Below, in pieces: positions 16,590-25,179 of a stretch of 64,000 bases of DNA (position 1 is the stretch's first letter; every line of letters starts with the position of its first letter). The notes under the pieces are model-generated. The model made no database searches, was not told the origin of the DNA, and worked only from the letters and a program-made list of their open reading frames with translations. The position numbers and the translations under genes are program-made. The DNA comes from an uncultured Pelagibacteraceae bacterium (GTDB lineage Bacteria > Pseudomonadota > Alphaproteobacteria > Pelagibacterales > Pelagibacteraceae). The stretch spans positions 1 through 64,000 of the forward strand of contig CACBQD010000004.1 in NCBI GenBank assembly GCA_902541285.1. The letters are read 5' to 3'.

Positions 16590-18020
16590 ATGAATAATTT
16601 AAATATAATCAATCAATCATCAGCAATAATATTAATTATTTCAATTTCTTTAATATTTGTTTTTGTTGGAATTTATTTTTCAAAAAAATTTAAAGGACTT
16701 AATAATTATTTAGTTGCAAACCGTTCGATTGGAACTTTATCCTTAACAACAAGTCTTGTTGCTTCAGCACTTGGTGCTTGGATTTTATTTGGACCCGCAT
16801 CAGCAGCAACATGGGGAGGAATTGGTGCAGTGATTGGCTATTCACTAGGAACTGCATTTCCGCTTTTTATTTTAATTTATCTTGGTAAAAAATTTAGAAC
16901 TAGTTATCCGCAAGGCAAAAGTATTATTGAAATAATAAGATTAAGATTTGGACCAAATCTTTATAAACTTATTTTAGTTTTTTCCATTTTTTACATGACA
17001 ATCTTTTTAATTGCTGAAGTTACTGCTGTAGCTTTTTTAATTAATTACATATCTGGCACTGAATTGTGGATCACCTCTTTAATAGTAATATCATGTTCGT
17101 TACTTTACACATTATATGGAGGATTAAGAGCATCTTTAATCACAGATAATATTCAATTTTTTGTATTTACAGCACTTTTAATAATTAGTTTAATTTTTAT
17201 TACCTCAATTGAAACAAACGAATTTAATTTTGAAATTATTAAAAATAATAATCCGCATTTGTTAAGTTTTAGTTATCTTCCAAATTATACTGCTGGTTTA
17301 ACTTTCTTTATAGCTGTTGCTGCAACTAATCTTTTTCATCAAGGTAATTGGCAGAGAGTTTATGCTGCAAAAAATTATGAGGTTTTAAAAAAAAGTTTAA
17401 TATTTTCATTTTTAATAATATTACCAATAGTCTTTTTTATGGGATTTAGTGGTTTAGTGGCTGTCTCTCAAGATACTAATGTAATACCTGATCTTGCATT
17501 TTTCTCAATTTTATTAAAAGAAAATTTAATAATATTTTCAGTCATTGTAATAATTTTAGCTATCTCTTTAACAATAAGCAGTATTGATACTTTAATAAAT
17601 GCTATTTCAAGTTTGGTAATAGTCGATGTAGATAAAGTATTAAATTTAAAAAATAATCATTTAAATATCTCAAAACAATTTGTTATTTTTCTTTCGGTCT
17701 TAGCTTTTTTTGTTGCATCAAAAGGATTTAGTATTCTTTATTTATTCTTAATTGCAGATTTATTTTGTTGTGCAGCTGTTTTAAGTGTTTTTTATACTTT
17801 TTATTCAAAATCTTATGATGAAAAAAATGCTTATGTTTCTATATTAATAGGATTAATTGCAGGACTATTATTTTTTCCAAGTCCTGATTTTTCTAAGTCA
17901 ATACTATTTGGCATAATTTTGCCAATGGATTTAGCACCATCGTATATTTCTCAATCTCTTTTATTTTGTTCATTTATTGCGGCAACTTTATCACCAATAA
18001 TTGCATGGAAATTGAAATAA
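16590..18020 (+). CDS. thiV: Sodium:solute symporter, probable HMP (thiamine pyrimidine precursor) transporter ThiV
   Basis: This 476-residue SSS-family transporter has about 13 membrane segments. The conserved early region NRSIGTLSLTTSLVASALGAW (split across helices 2-3) and LYGGLRASLITDNIQ near residue 175 are typical of the family. It is directly controlled by the TPP riboswitch. SAR11 cells are known to require the pyrimidine HMP and to carry a riboswitch-linked symporter named ThiV, so uptake of HMP is the best call. Substrate specificity is inferred from this context, not from residues. Confidence 0.85.
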   Translation: MNNLNIINQSSAIILIISISLIFVFVGIYFSKKFKGLNNYLVANRSIGTLSLTTSLVASALGAWILFGPASAATWGGIGAVIGYSLGTAFPLFILIYLGKKFRTSYPQGKSIIEIIRLRFGPNLYKLILVFSIFYMTIFLIAEVTAVAFLINYISGTELWITSLIVISCSLLYTLYGGLRASLITDNIQFFVFTALLIISLIFITSIETNEFNFEIIKNNNPHLLSFSYLPNYTAGLTFFIAVAATNLFHQGNWQRVYAAKNYEVLKKSLIFSFLIILPIVFFMGFSGLVAVSQDTNVIPDLAFFSILLKENLIIFSVIVIILAISLTISSIDTLINAISSLVIVDVDKVLNLKNNHLNISKQFVIFLSVLAFFVASKGFSILYLFLIADLFCCAAVLSVFYTFYSKSYDEKNAYVSILIGLIAGLLFFPSPDFSKSILFGIILPMDLAPSYISQSLLFCSFIAATLSPIIAWKLK

Positions 18021-18061
18021 TTGATGTTTATAAAAAACCTAATTATTGTATAATTTAATAA

Positions 18062-19171
18062 ATGCTCAATTTTATATTACCATTTATTGTATTAATTGTT
18101 GTTGTTGTTTTCATTCATGAATATGGACATTATTATTTTGCAAAAAGATATGGTGTTGGTGTAACAGATTTTTCAATAGGTTTTGGTCGAGAATTATTTG
18201 GTTGGAACGATAAATCTGGGACAAGATGGAAAGTTTGTTGGATACCACTAGGCGGTTATGTAAAATTTTTTGGAGATAGGAATGTATTTTCACAAGCAGA
18301 TCAAGAAGAACTACTAAAAAAATATAGCAAAGAAGACCAACATAAATTGTTTGTAACAAAACCTCTTTACCAAAGAGCATTAATTGTTGCTGGAGGACCA
18401 TTGGCTAATTTTATATTAGCTTTAGTCATTTTTACTTTCATATACATGTTCGCAGGTAAAGATTTTACACCAGCTGTAATTGATGAAGTATTAAAAGATA
18501 GTCCAGCTGAAGTTGCTGGTATGCAAAAAAATGATGTTATTATTGAAATAGATAATACAAAAGTAGAGAGTATTCTTGATGTTTCTAAATTAATAGCAAT
18601 GTCAACATCAGAATTTATCGATTTTAAAGTTTCAAGATATGACCAGGAGATAATTTTAAAAGTCAAACCAAATTTTGTTGATAGCGTTGATGAATTAGGA
18701 AACAAATTAAAGAAAAGGATGGTAGGTATTAAACTTAGTCCCTATAACAATCAAATAACACACAAAAAACTTGGACCCGCACAAGCTTTACTTCAATCAT
18801 TTAATGAAGTTTATTTTGTAACAACTTCATCACTTAAATATCTTGGATCAATGTTTACAGGAGCAGGGGACAGCTCTCAATTGGGTGGTCCTATAAGAAT
18901 AGCAAAAATTTCTGGCCAAGTTGCAGAATTTGGAATTATACCTTTTGTCAGTATGATGGCTTATATTTCAATAAGTTTAGGATTAATTAACTTGTTTCCC
19001 ATACCTTTATTAGACGGAGGACATCTTATGTTTTACGCATTTGAAAAAGTTTTAGGTCGTCCTTTAAGTCAAAAAACACAGGAAGGTTTTTTTCGAATCG
19101 GAATGTTTTTGTTGTTATCTTTGATGTTTTTCGCAACATTTAATGACCTTAAAGATTTAGGCTTATTTTAA
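18062..19171 (+). CDS. rseP: RIP metalloprotease RseP (site-2 protease)
   Basis: This 369-residue inner membrane zinc protease has the metal site HEYGH near residues 19-23, a PDZ domain in the middle (AEVAGMQKNDVIIEIDN near 145), and the second active-site motif NLFPIPLLDGGHL near 310. It cuts membrane-embedded substrates such as anti-sigma factors or leftover signal peptides. Length is slightly short compared with the two-PDZ E. coli protein, consistent with one clear PDZ. It stands alone between thiV and hupB, not in the usual dxr-rseP-bamA neighbourhood. Confidence 0.92.
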   Translation: MLNFILPFIVLIVVVVFIHEYGHYYFAKRYGVGVTDFSIGFGRELFGWNDKSGTRWKVCWIPLGGYVKFFGDRNVFSQADQEELLKKYSKEDQHKLFVTKPLYQRALIVAGGPLANFILALVIFTFIYMFAGKDFTPAVIDEVLKDSPAEVAGMQKNDVIIEIDNTKVESILDVSKLIAMSTSEFIDFKVSRYDQEIILKVKPNFVDSVDELGNKLKKRMVGIKLSPYNNQITHKKLGPAQALLQSFNEVYFVTTSSLKYLGSMFTGAGDSSQLGGPIRIAKISGQVAEFGIIPFVSMMAYISISLGLINLFPIPLLDGGHLMFYAFEKVLGRPLSQKTQEGFFRIGMFLLLSLMFFATFNDLKDLGLF

Positions 19172-19264
19172 GGCTTTTTTAATAGCTAAAAAAACATTGT
19201 ATTTACTGACTTTTTTTACCACTATATATTGTTGTTCAAAAAAAAATATATACTAAAAAAAAGC

Positions 19265-19295
19265 TTGAATTATCAATGATTTTGTTAAGTATAGT
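19265..19295 (+). promoter_or_regulatory. Possible sigma-70-type promoter of hupB
   Basis: TTGAAT at 19265-19270 and TATAGT at 19290-19295 resemble -35 and -10 boxes with 19-base spacing, about 29 bases before the HU start codon. In such A+T-rich DNA this could arise by chance. Confidence 0.3.
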
Positions 19296-19323
19296 TTCAT
19301 AAACCTTTAAAACCGGAGCTAAA

Positions 19324-19599
19324 ATGAACAAAAAACAATTAGTAGCAAAGCTAGCTGGTTCGTTAAATCAAAGTAAAGCTGATGCAGAGCGTACTTTTGA
19401 TACTATTACGAATACTATACTAGATGCGTTGAAAAACGACGATTCTGTAAAGATTGCAGGTTTTGGTACATATAAAGTGGCTAAAAGAAAAGCCCGAATT
19501 GGACGTAATCCAAGAACTGGAGAGCAAATCCAAATCGCTGCTTCTCAAAAGGTAAAGTTTTTGCCTGCTAAAGCACTTAAAGAAGTATTTAACAAGTAA
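19324..19599 (+). CDS. hupB: DNA-binding protein HU
   Basis: This 91-residue histone-like protein of the HU/IHF family starts MNKKQLVAKLAG, and the DNA-arm signature GFGTYKVAKRKARIGRNP is at about residues 46-63. It forms dimers that bend and compact DNA. A ribosome site CGGAG precedes the ATG, and a strong terminator lies 10 bases after the stop, so it is a single-gene transcript. HU rather than IHF is favoured by the lack of IHF-specific extensions. Confidence 0.95.
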   Translation: MNKKQLVAKLAGSLNQSKADAERTFDTITNTILDALKNDDSVKIAGFGTYKVAKRKARIGRNPRTGEQIQIAASQKVKFLPAKALKEVFNK

Positions 19600-19608
19600 A
19601 TCTCATTT

Positions 19609-19654
19609 AACAGCCTTTATCAGGAATGCTAAAATTCTTGATAAAGGCTGTTTC
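19609..19654 (+). terminator. Intrinsic terminator after hupB
   Basis: A perfect 14-base inverted repeat (19609-19622 with 19639-19652) flanks a 16-base loop and is followed by a short T stretch. It closes the hupB transcript and separates it from amtB. Confidence 0.85.
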
Positions 19655-19722
19655 TACATGCAAAAACTGCATATCTATTTTTAACAACAATCATTAGTTT
19701 TTATTTATTTTAAAATTATAAG

Positions 19723-19746
19723 AACCTCTTTTTAACAATGGAGGTT
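19723..19746 (+). promoter_or_regulatory. Hairpin covering the amtB ribosome binding site
   Basis: AACCTC (19723-19728) can pair with GAGGTT (19741-19746). The second arm contains the strong Shine-Dalgarno site of amtB (GGAGG, 19740-19744), 4 bases before the ATG. Opening and closing of this 6-base-pair stem could tune AmtB translation. It is short and may be fortuitous. Confidence 0.4.
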
Positions 19747-19748
19747 AA

Positions 19749-21050
19749 ATGAGTAAACATTTAAAAAAACTTGTCGGTCCTTTAGTAAGTTTGTTTTTCT
19801 TACTGAATATGACAAGTGTAGGTTATGCCGAATCTACAGTCTCTGCAGAAGTTGGATTTATTTTTAATACATTTCTATTTTTAGTTTGTGGTTTTCTTGT
19901 CATGTTTATGGCTTGCGGATTTGCGATGCTAGAATCAGGAATGGTAACTTCAAAAAGTGTATCTGTAATTTGTGCAAAAAATATAGGATTATTTTCAATC
20001 GCTGGAATTATGTTCTGGATGGTAGGTTATAATCTAGCATATGGAATTCCAGAAGGTGGCTATATAGGAACATTCACTCCGTGGTCTGATGCAAGTGCTG
20101 TTGATACAGGATATGCAGATGGTTCGGATTGGTATTTCCAAATGGTATTCTGTGCAACAACAGTATCAATTGTATCAGGTACGTTAGCTGAAAGAATTAA
20201 ATTATGGCCTTTCTTCTTATTCGCAGCAATTTTATCAGGAATCATTTATCCAATTGTCATGGGATGGCAGTGGGGTGGCGGATGGTTAGCCGCTTTAGGT
20301 TTCTCTGATTTTGCTGGTTCAACTCTTGTACACTCAACTGGTGGTGCTGCAGCATTAGCAGGAGCTATGTTGTTAGGTGCGAGAACAGGAAGATTTGCTA
20401 AATCAGGTGAAGCAAAACCAATGAGACCATTTGCAGCTTCTTCTATACCTTTGGTGACAGTTGGAGTATTTATTTTATGGTTAGGTTGGTTCGGTTTCAA
20501 CGGTGGTTCACAGCTTGCTATGGGAACTTTCGATGATGCAGTAGCAGTATCTAATATATTTATTAATACAAACTTAGCAGCGTGTGGTGGTGTTTTAGCA
20601 GCAGCAGTAATTACTAGATTAATGTATGGTAAAACTGATGTAGTTCAAATGCTTAACGGTGCGATTGGTGGATTAGTTGCAATAACAGCTGAACCATTAG
20701 CGCCAGCACCTATAGCAGCAATATTCATCGGTGCAATCGGTGGATTGATAGTAGTGTTTGGAACAAAACTATTATTCTCATTTAAGATTGATGATGTTGT
20801 TGGTGCAATACCAGCTCACTTATTTGCTGGAGTTTGGGGAACATTAGCTGTTCCACTAACAAACTCTGATGCAAACTTTAGTGCACAGTTAATCGGTGTA
20901 ATCTCGATCAACGCATTTGTTTTTGTAGTATCATACATTGTATGGGCAATTATGAAAAACACTATGGGTATCAGATTAAGTAAAGAGGCTGAACTGAAAG
21001 GTACAGACGTAACTGAAACTGGTGTAATAGCTTACGCTATAAGAGACTAA
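19749..21050 (+). CDS. amtB: Ammonium transporter AmtB
   Basis: This 433-residue ammonium channel has a signal-peptide-like N-terminus (about 1-27) followed by eleven or so membrane helices. Amt family marks include ACGFAMLESGMV near residue 56, STGGAAALAGA near 200 and the twin-histidine region AHLFAGVWGT near 357. It imports ammonium. No glnK/glnB PII gene is adjacent, unlike most bacteria, which agrees with the known absence of PII proteins in SAR11. A terminator follows at 21078. Confidence 0.95.
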   Translation: MSKHLKKLVGPLVSLFFLLNMTSVGYAESTVSAEVGFIFNTFLFLVCGFLVMFMACGFAMLESGMVTSKSVSVICAKNIGLFSIAGIMFWMVGYNLAYGIPEGGYIGTFTPWSDASAVDTGYADGSDWYFQMVFCATTVSIVSGTLAERIKLWPFFLFAAILSGIIYPIVMGWQWGGGWLAALGFSDFAGSTLVHSTGGAAALAGAMLLGARTGRFAKSGEAKPMRPFAASSIPLVTVGVFILWLGWFGFNGGSQLAMGTFDDAVAVSNIFINTNLAACGGVLAAAVITRLMYGKTDVVQMLNGAIGGLVAITAEPLAPAPIAAIFIGAIGGLIVVFGTKLLFSFKIDDVVGAIPAHLFAGVWGTLAVPLTNSDANFSAQLIGVISINAFVFVVSYIVWAIMKNTMGIRLSKEAELKGTDVTETGVIAYAIRD

Positions 21051-21077
21051 ATTTAACTCCCTCCCTTAAGTTGAACT

Positions 21078-21107
21078 AAAAAGGCCCCGAAAATGGGGCC
21101 TTTTTTT
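21078..21107 (+). terminator. Bidirectional intrinsic terminator between amtB and bcp
   Basis: AAAAAGGCCCC (21078-21088) pairs with GGGGCCTTTTT (21095-21105) around a six-base loop. A run of T follows on the plus strand, and the A-run gives a T-run on the minus strand. It serves both convergent genes. Confidence 0.92.
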
Positions 21108-21108
21108 A

Positions 21109-21570
21109 TTAAACTGTTTTTAAAAATTCTAAAACCTCTTTTGCGTGGTCTTTAACTTTTACTGAACGCCACTCTTTAATAATTTTGTCATCTTTTAATA
21201 AAAATGTACTTCTTATTAATCCCATAAATTCTCTACCCATGAATTTTTTTTTACCCCAAACTTTGTATGCTTTAATCGCTTCTTTTTTTACGTCTGCTAC
21301 CAAATCAAACTTAATTTTAAATTTATCTCTAAATTTTTCATGACTTTCCATACTATCTTTAGAAATACCAATAACTTCACAGTCTAATTTTTTAAATTGT
21401 GAAACTAGAGAATTGAAGTCTTTTGTCTCAACTGTGCACCCTGGTGTATTATCTTTTGGATAGAAATATAAAACTTTGTATTTACTTTTAACTTTGTTTA
21501 ATTGAAATTTTGCAGAATTTGTGGAAGGTATTTTAAAATTAGGTGCAGTTTTATTAGTTATTTTTGTCAT
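21109..21570 (-). CDS. bcp: Thioredoxin-dependent peroxiredoxin, Bcp/PrxQ type
   Basis: This 153-residue peroxiredoxin reduces hydrogen and organic peroxides. The peroxidatic cysteine is in DNTPGCTVETKDF (near residue 45), and a second cysteine lies in LDCEVIGIS (near 69), which is not the usual Cys+5 resolving position of many Bcp proteins. The C-terminal part with SMESHEKFRDKF and RSTFLLKDD is typical. Its start overlaps the 3' end of the upstream glycosyltransferase-like gene by 17 bases. Confidence 0.9.
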   Translation of the reverse strand: MTKITNKTAPNFKIPSTNSAKFQLNKVKSKYKVLYFYPKDNTPGCTVETKDFNSLVSQFKKLDCEVIGISKDSMESHEKFRDKFKIKFDLVADVKKEAIKAYKVWGKKKFMGREFMGLIRSTFLLKDDKIIKEWRSVKVKDHAKEVLEFLKTV

Positions 21571-22594
21571 ATTTGTTTTCTTCCCACAATTTTTTTATAT
21601 TTACAACCGGAGATATTCCATAAATGGAATTTATATTCGTTGCATGTACTGCTAAAGAAGGAATTGGGCTCATACATACTTCAGATTTAAAAATTTCGTG
21701 CAAAGGTTTTTCAAATGGTGAATGTTCTTTTTTACACATACTTAAAAGCTTATCTAAATGCTTATTAATCATTCTGGCACTCGTTAAAAAAGTACATAAA
21801 GTCTGGTCTATTTTCCTCCAATGAGACTGATTACCGATAAGCAATTTTGTATCTTCTGGTGAAAAATATAAATATGGATAATCTGTTGGACACAAAAAAA
21901 GTTCATCATTTAAAATTGTTGAAAATTTTTCATAAGCAAATATCATCTCTTCAAGACTATTTTTTTTATGTATGTAATCATCTTCAACAAAGTAAATTAA
22001 ATCATCCGAATTTTTTGATATTTCAATTGAACGGAGTATGTTAGACATATTTGATTTTTGGGCATTTGTAACATTTTCATTTTTTTCGTTTTTATCACTA
22101 ATAAACGATTTGTATTTATCAAAATCTAACTTTTCTATCTTGCTTATAAAAAATTGATCTTTTAAAATATTATTGTATTTAATTAATATTTCTTTATCTG
22201 AATTATGATCTATTATTGTTAATTTTAAATTAATTGATTTGAAGAGATCTTTGGATGAATTTATAGACCTAACTAAAGAATTTAATGATCTTATTGAATA
22301 CTCTTCTTTTTTTTTATCAAATATTCTTTTTTTTGTTTGTGATAACATTAAAACTGAAGCACAACTTCTAAAAATAATCTCTAATGCTTTTACTTTTCTT
22401 GAAATTTTTAATGAACCCATTGGTATTGTGATTGATTTTTGTCCAATAATCGAAAGATTTTGGCTACTAGAGCCCTTCAATGAGGGTATAACATAATTGC
22501 TATTATTTATAATTTCAAAGCCAAAATAACGATTTATTTTTGTCAAAAATTTTTCAATAAGAGATTTTTTTTTCTTTAATTTTAATTCTTTCAC
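21554..22594 (-). CDS. Glycosyltransferase-like protein (GT-A fold suspected)
   Basis: This 346-residue protein begins with a GTG codon at 22594 and a lysine-rich tail. A segment SLNSLVRSINS...LTIIDHNS (about 103-132) followed by DLIYFVEDDYIHKKNSLEEM (about 198-217) resembles the nucleotide-sugar and DXD-type region of family 2 glycosyltransferases, with the acidic pair at 205-206. No membrane segment is evident. It may modify envelope glycans. The neighbours (bcp, divergent rhodanese) give no hint. Family assignment is by pattern only. Confidence 0.5.
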   Translation of the reverse strand: MKELKLKKKKSLIEKFLTKINRYFGFEIINNSNYVIPSLKGSSSQNLSIIGQKSITIPMGSLKISRKVKALEIIFRSCASVLMLSQTKKRIFDKKKEEYSIRSLNSLVRSINSSKDLFKSINLKLTIIDHNSDKEILIKYNNILKDQFFISKIEKLDFDKYKSFISDKNEKNENVTNAQKSNMSNILRSIEISKNSDDLIYFVEDDYIHKKNSLEEMIFAYEKFSTILNDELFLCPTDYPYLYFSPEDTKLLIGNQSHWRKIDQTLCTFLTSARMINKHLDKLLSMCKKEHSPFEKPLHEIFKSEVCMSPIPSLAVHATNINSIYGISPVVNIKKLWEENKYDKNN

Positions 22595-22601
22595 AATATA
22601 A

Positions 22602-23000
22602 ATGTATATTAATATGAGAATTAAATCATCACAAACACTTGTTAACGAAGCTTTAAATCAGATTAAAACACTTTCACCATCTGAAGCTCTAGAAATGGTA
22701 AATTCTGATAAATGTAATTTAATAGATATAAGAGATATCAGAGAACTAGAGAAAATGGGAAGAATAGAAAATTCTCATCACATTCCTAGAGGGATGTTAG
22801 AGTTTTGGATGGATCCAGATAGTCCCTACTTTAAAGAAGGCAAGATAGACATGAATAAAGAAATGGTTTTATTTTGCGCAGGTGGTTTAAGATCTGCACT
22901 AGCTACAAAATCATTGAAAGATATGGGGTTTGAAAAAATTTCACATATAGATGGTGGATTTTCTCAAATGAAGAATAGTGGCTTTAAAGTAGATAAGTAA
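22602..23000 (+). CDS. Rhodanese-like sulfurtransferase domain protein
   Basis: This 132-residue single-domain rhodanese has the active-site loop LFCAGGLRSALA near residue 89, with catalytic cysteine, and the CH2A-like LIDIRDIRELEKMG near residue 38. It transfers sulfane sulfur between thiols or binds reactive sulfur. An in-frame ATG at 22614 (MRIKSS) is an alternative start. Only 7 bases separate it from the divergent GTG start on the minus strand. The ending GGFSQMKNSGF is typical of these domains. Confidence 0.85.
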   Translation: MYINMRIKSSQTLVNEALNQIKTLSPSEALEMVNSDKCNLIDIRDIRELEKMGRIENSHHIPRGMLEFWMDPDSPYFKEGKIDMNKEMVLFCAGGLRSALATKSLKDMGFEKISHIDGGFSQMKNSGFKVDK

Positions 23001-23002
23001 AA

Positions 23003-23476
23003 TTAATCAAACAAACTTATTCTCTTCGCGAAAAAAATTCTTATCACCCAGTATATAAATAATCCTAAAGGACCAATAAAATATGTGATTATTAAAGGAA
23101 AAAAGACCAGAATTTTTGACATATAAAATCTCTGGCTATCTCTAACAATCCAAGATCCACAAAATAAATTTATAGCTAGGAAGTGCGTCCAAAATAAAAT
23201 TAAAAACTCATTACTCTCAAATAGCTCAGCTAGATCATAAAAACTTAAATATAATATAAAGTTTTTATCAAAATCATATCCAGCAAAAAAGAATATATAT
23301 AATAAATAAACGTAAACACTTGCCAAAATAAATGTTGGAATTATTGATGTAACAAATAAACCACAAACTTTAGTTTGAGGAAAAATAATAAGCATTAACC
23401 AAAAAGGTATTACACCTATATTCAACCACATATAGATAATTTCTACTGTAAAAAATGTAGATATTTGTTCAATCAT
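23003..23476 (-). CDS. ABA4-like (DUF4281) family membrane protein
   Basis: This 157-residue protein has about four membrane segments. The pattern GVIPFWLMLIIFPQTK near residue 16, WTHFLAINLFCGSWIVRDSQ near 95 and FIGPLGLFIYWVIR near 134 matches the ABA4/DUF4281 family. The plant member ABA4 is needed for neoxanthin formation, while bacterial roles are unknown, and no carotenoid gene is in this window. It diverges from recX. Confidence 0.65.
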   Translation of the reverse strand: MIEQISTFFTVEIIYMWLNIGVIPFWLMLIIFPQTKVCGLFVTSIIPTFILASVYVYLLYIFFFAGYDFDKNFILYLSFYDLAELFESNEFLILFWTHFLAINLFCGSWIVRDSQRFYMSKILVFFPLIITYFIGPLGLFIYWVIRIFFAKRISLFD

Positions 23477-23503
23477 CAGGGTTATATTATATTAAATGCA
23501 ATA

Positions 23504-24067
23504 ATGATTCCTATAAAAAATAAAAAAAAAAACTTAGAAGCGACAATTGATGAAATGCGCAACTTTGCACTTAATTATGTAGAAAAATTTGCACCATCAA
23601 AACAACAGCTAAAAACATATCTTTTAAAGAAATATTTAAGATCTAAAGTTGATAACGTTAAAAGAAGCAATATTTCAGATCTAATCGAGATTGTAGCTGA
23701 AGATTTAGAAAAATCTAAATTTATAAATGATAAATTTTATTCAGAAACAAAGGCAAAAAATCTAATCCAAAGAGGTTCATCAATAAATAAGATTAGAAAT
23801 TATTTAATAAGCAAAGGAGTTGGAGAAAAATACATAAAAAATACAATTGAACAAATTAATGAAAATAATGAAGATCAAGATTTTTTTTCAGCCATAAAAG
23901 TTTGTAAAAAAAAAAGAATTGGTCCTTCAAGAACTGAAGATAATAGACCTTTATTCTATAAAAAAGATATTGGTATATTAGCAAGATCTGGCTTTGATTT
24001 TGAAGTTTCCAGAAGAGTAATGGAACTAGATAAAGAGGAATATTTGAAAATTATAAATCTTCTTTAG
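23504..24067 (+). CDS. recX: RecX family regulatory protein
   Basis: From the ATG at 23504 the product has 187 residues. The features KFAPSKQQLKTYLLKK near residue 28, INDKFYSETKAKNLIQRG near 75 and IRNYLISKGVGEKYIKNTI near 98 match the three-helix repeats of RecX, which binds and modulates RecA filaments. An upstream TTG at 23465 would extend it into the start of the divergent gene and is less likely. No recA is adjacent. Confidence 0.75.
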   Translation: MIPIKNKKKNLEATIDEMRNFALNYVEKFAPSKQQLKTYLLKKYLRSKVDNVKRSNISDLIEIVAEDLEKSKFINDKFYSETKAKNLIQRGSSINKIRNYLISKGVGEKYIKNTIEQINENNEDQDFFSAIKVCKKKRIGPSRTEDNRPLFYKKDIGILARSGFDFEVSRRVMELDKEEYLKIINLL

Positions 24068-24200
24068 ACTTTTTATTCTTTTCTTCTAAATAATACTGAA
24101 TTTTGTTTTTGATATAGTTTTTTACCATCACAAATACTATTAATCCAAAAATTGATACAGAAACTATTATAATTAATATTATTCTTAATTGTTCACTCAT
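24051..24200 (-). CDS. Small single-pass membrane protein (49 residues)
   Basis: The ATG at 24200 overlaps the stop codon of the upstream phosphatase gene (TAATG), suggesting translational coupling. The product is MSEQLRIILI... with one strong hydrophobic helix (residues 5-27) and a highly charged lysine/glutamate tail. Its end overlaps the last 17 bases of the convergent recX gene. No family recognised. Confidence 0.55.
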   Translation of the reverse strand: MSEQLRIILIIIVSVSIFGLIVFVMVKNYIKNKIQYYLEEKNKKSKEDL

Positions 24201-24970
24201 TAAATATTTTTATTTCTTTTCAAAATTATACTAGGATTTTTAAAATTTTCTTTTCCGTAAAGTATTTCATTTCCCTCAAAATCTGTAACTATACCCCCTG
24301 CATTTTCAAGAATAGCATGCCCAGCTGCTATATCCCATTCACATGCTCTAGGCTCTGCAACATAGCCGTCGTATTCATTTGAAGCTATTACACAAAATTT
24401 TAAAGAACTTTTCATCCTTTTAAATTCGCTAACATTCATTGTTTGATATATTTTATTAATTTCAGGTTTTAGTTTATTTGAATATGATACAAATTTAAGT
24501 TTATTATTTGAAATTTTTGAACAGTCTAATTTTACATGTTGACTATTAATTATTTCAAATGAACAACCTTTCTCATAAGAATAAAATAATCTATTTTTAG
24601 CGGGTGCATATATTATACCTGCTACTGCTCGATTATTAATTATTAAACCAGCATTTAGAGTAAATTCGTCAAGATCATTAATATAATCATAAGTGCCATC
24701 AATTGGATCTATTAGCCAAAAATTTTTTAAATCTTTCTTGGATTTATTATGACTAGTTTCTTCTGATACAATCGGTATTTGAGGAGTTAAGTTATTTATT
24801 TTTTCAGTTAAAATTCTATTAACTTCAAGATCACCATTGCTAACAGGTGTGTTATCTTCCTTAATTTCTTTTATTAAGCCTTTTTTTCTTAATTCTATTG
24901 AAACCTTTCCTGCGTATAAAAAAGTGTCAATCAGATTTTCTATAGCTGCCTTTATTTCGATTTGTTTCAT
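24200..24970 (-). CDS. cysQ: Inositol-monophosphatase family enzyme, CysQ-like 3'(2'),5'-bisphosphate nucleotidase
   Basis: This 256-residue Mg-dependent, Li-sensitive phosphatase family member has the metal motifs EET (near residue 67), WLIDPIDGTYDY (near 86) and CEWDIAAGHAILENAGG (near 210). The PIDGT form and overall length match CysQ, which removes the sulfate-assimilation by-product PAP; an inositol or histidinol phosphatase is possible. Its ATG follows directly on the stop codon of the DUF3553 gene, and its stop overlaps the next small gene, making a three-gene minus-strand operon. Confidence 0.78.
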   Translation of the reverse strand: MKQIEIKAAIENLIDTFLYAGKVSIELRKKGLIKEIKEDNTPVSNGDLEVNRILTEKINNLTPQIPIVSEETSHNKSKKDLKNFWLIDPIDGTYDYINDLDEFTLNAGLIINNRAVAGIIYAPAKNRLFYSYEKGCSFEIINSQHVKLDCSKISNNKLKFVSYSNKLKPEINKIYQTMNVSEFKRMKSSLKFCVIASNEYDGYVAEPRACEWDIAAGHAILENAGGIVTDFEGNEILYGKENFKNPSIILKRNKNI

Positions 24971-25138
24971 TTATTCTAACTTTTCTAATTCGATATTTTT
25001 AGCATTGATAACTTTTTTTCCTACATTTTCGAAATTCACAGTTACTTTTTCTTTAATAATTGACTGTACTTGTCCTATTCCCCAATCTTTATTATTAGGA
25101 TTTATAACTTTATCACCTGGTTCAAAATCTAAAATCAT
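24971..25138 (-). CDS. DUF3553 family small protein
   Basis: This 55-residue protein begins [16 protein letters not shown] and contains [10 protein letters not shown], matching the small beta-rich DUF3553 family common in Alphaproteobacteria (similar in shape to the N-terminus of CarD). Its function is unknown. The stop codon is directly followed by the cysQ ATG. It diverges from mnmA with a 41-base gap. Confidence 0.75.
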   Translation of the reverse strand: MILDFEPGDKVINPNNKDWGIGQVQSIIKEKVTVNFENVGKKVINAKNIELEKLE

Positions 25139-25179
25139 TTGATTTTACTTATAATAGAAATGAGTATAAATACCACCAC

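Noticed and set aside
18111-18705. Two minus-strand open frames within rseP
   Set aside because: rseP has its zinc site, PDZ and LDG motifs in order on the plus strand; the others are shadows.
23465-23503. Upstream TTG start for recX
   Set aside because: It would overlap the start of the divergent ABA4-like gene and add residues without family resemblance; the ATG at 23504 is better.
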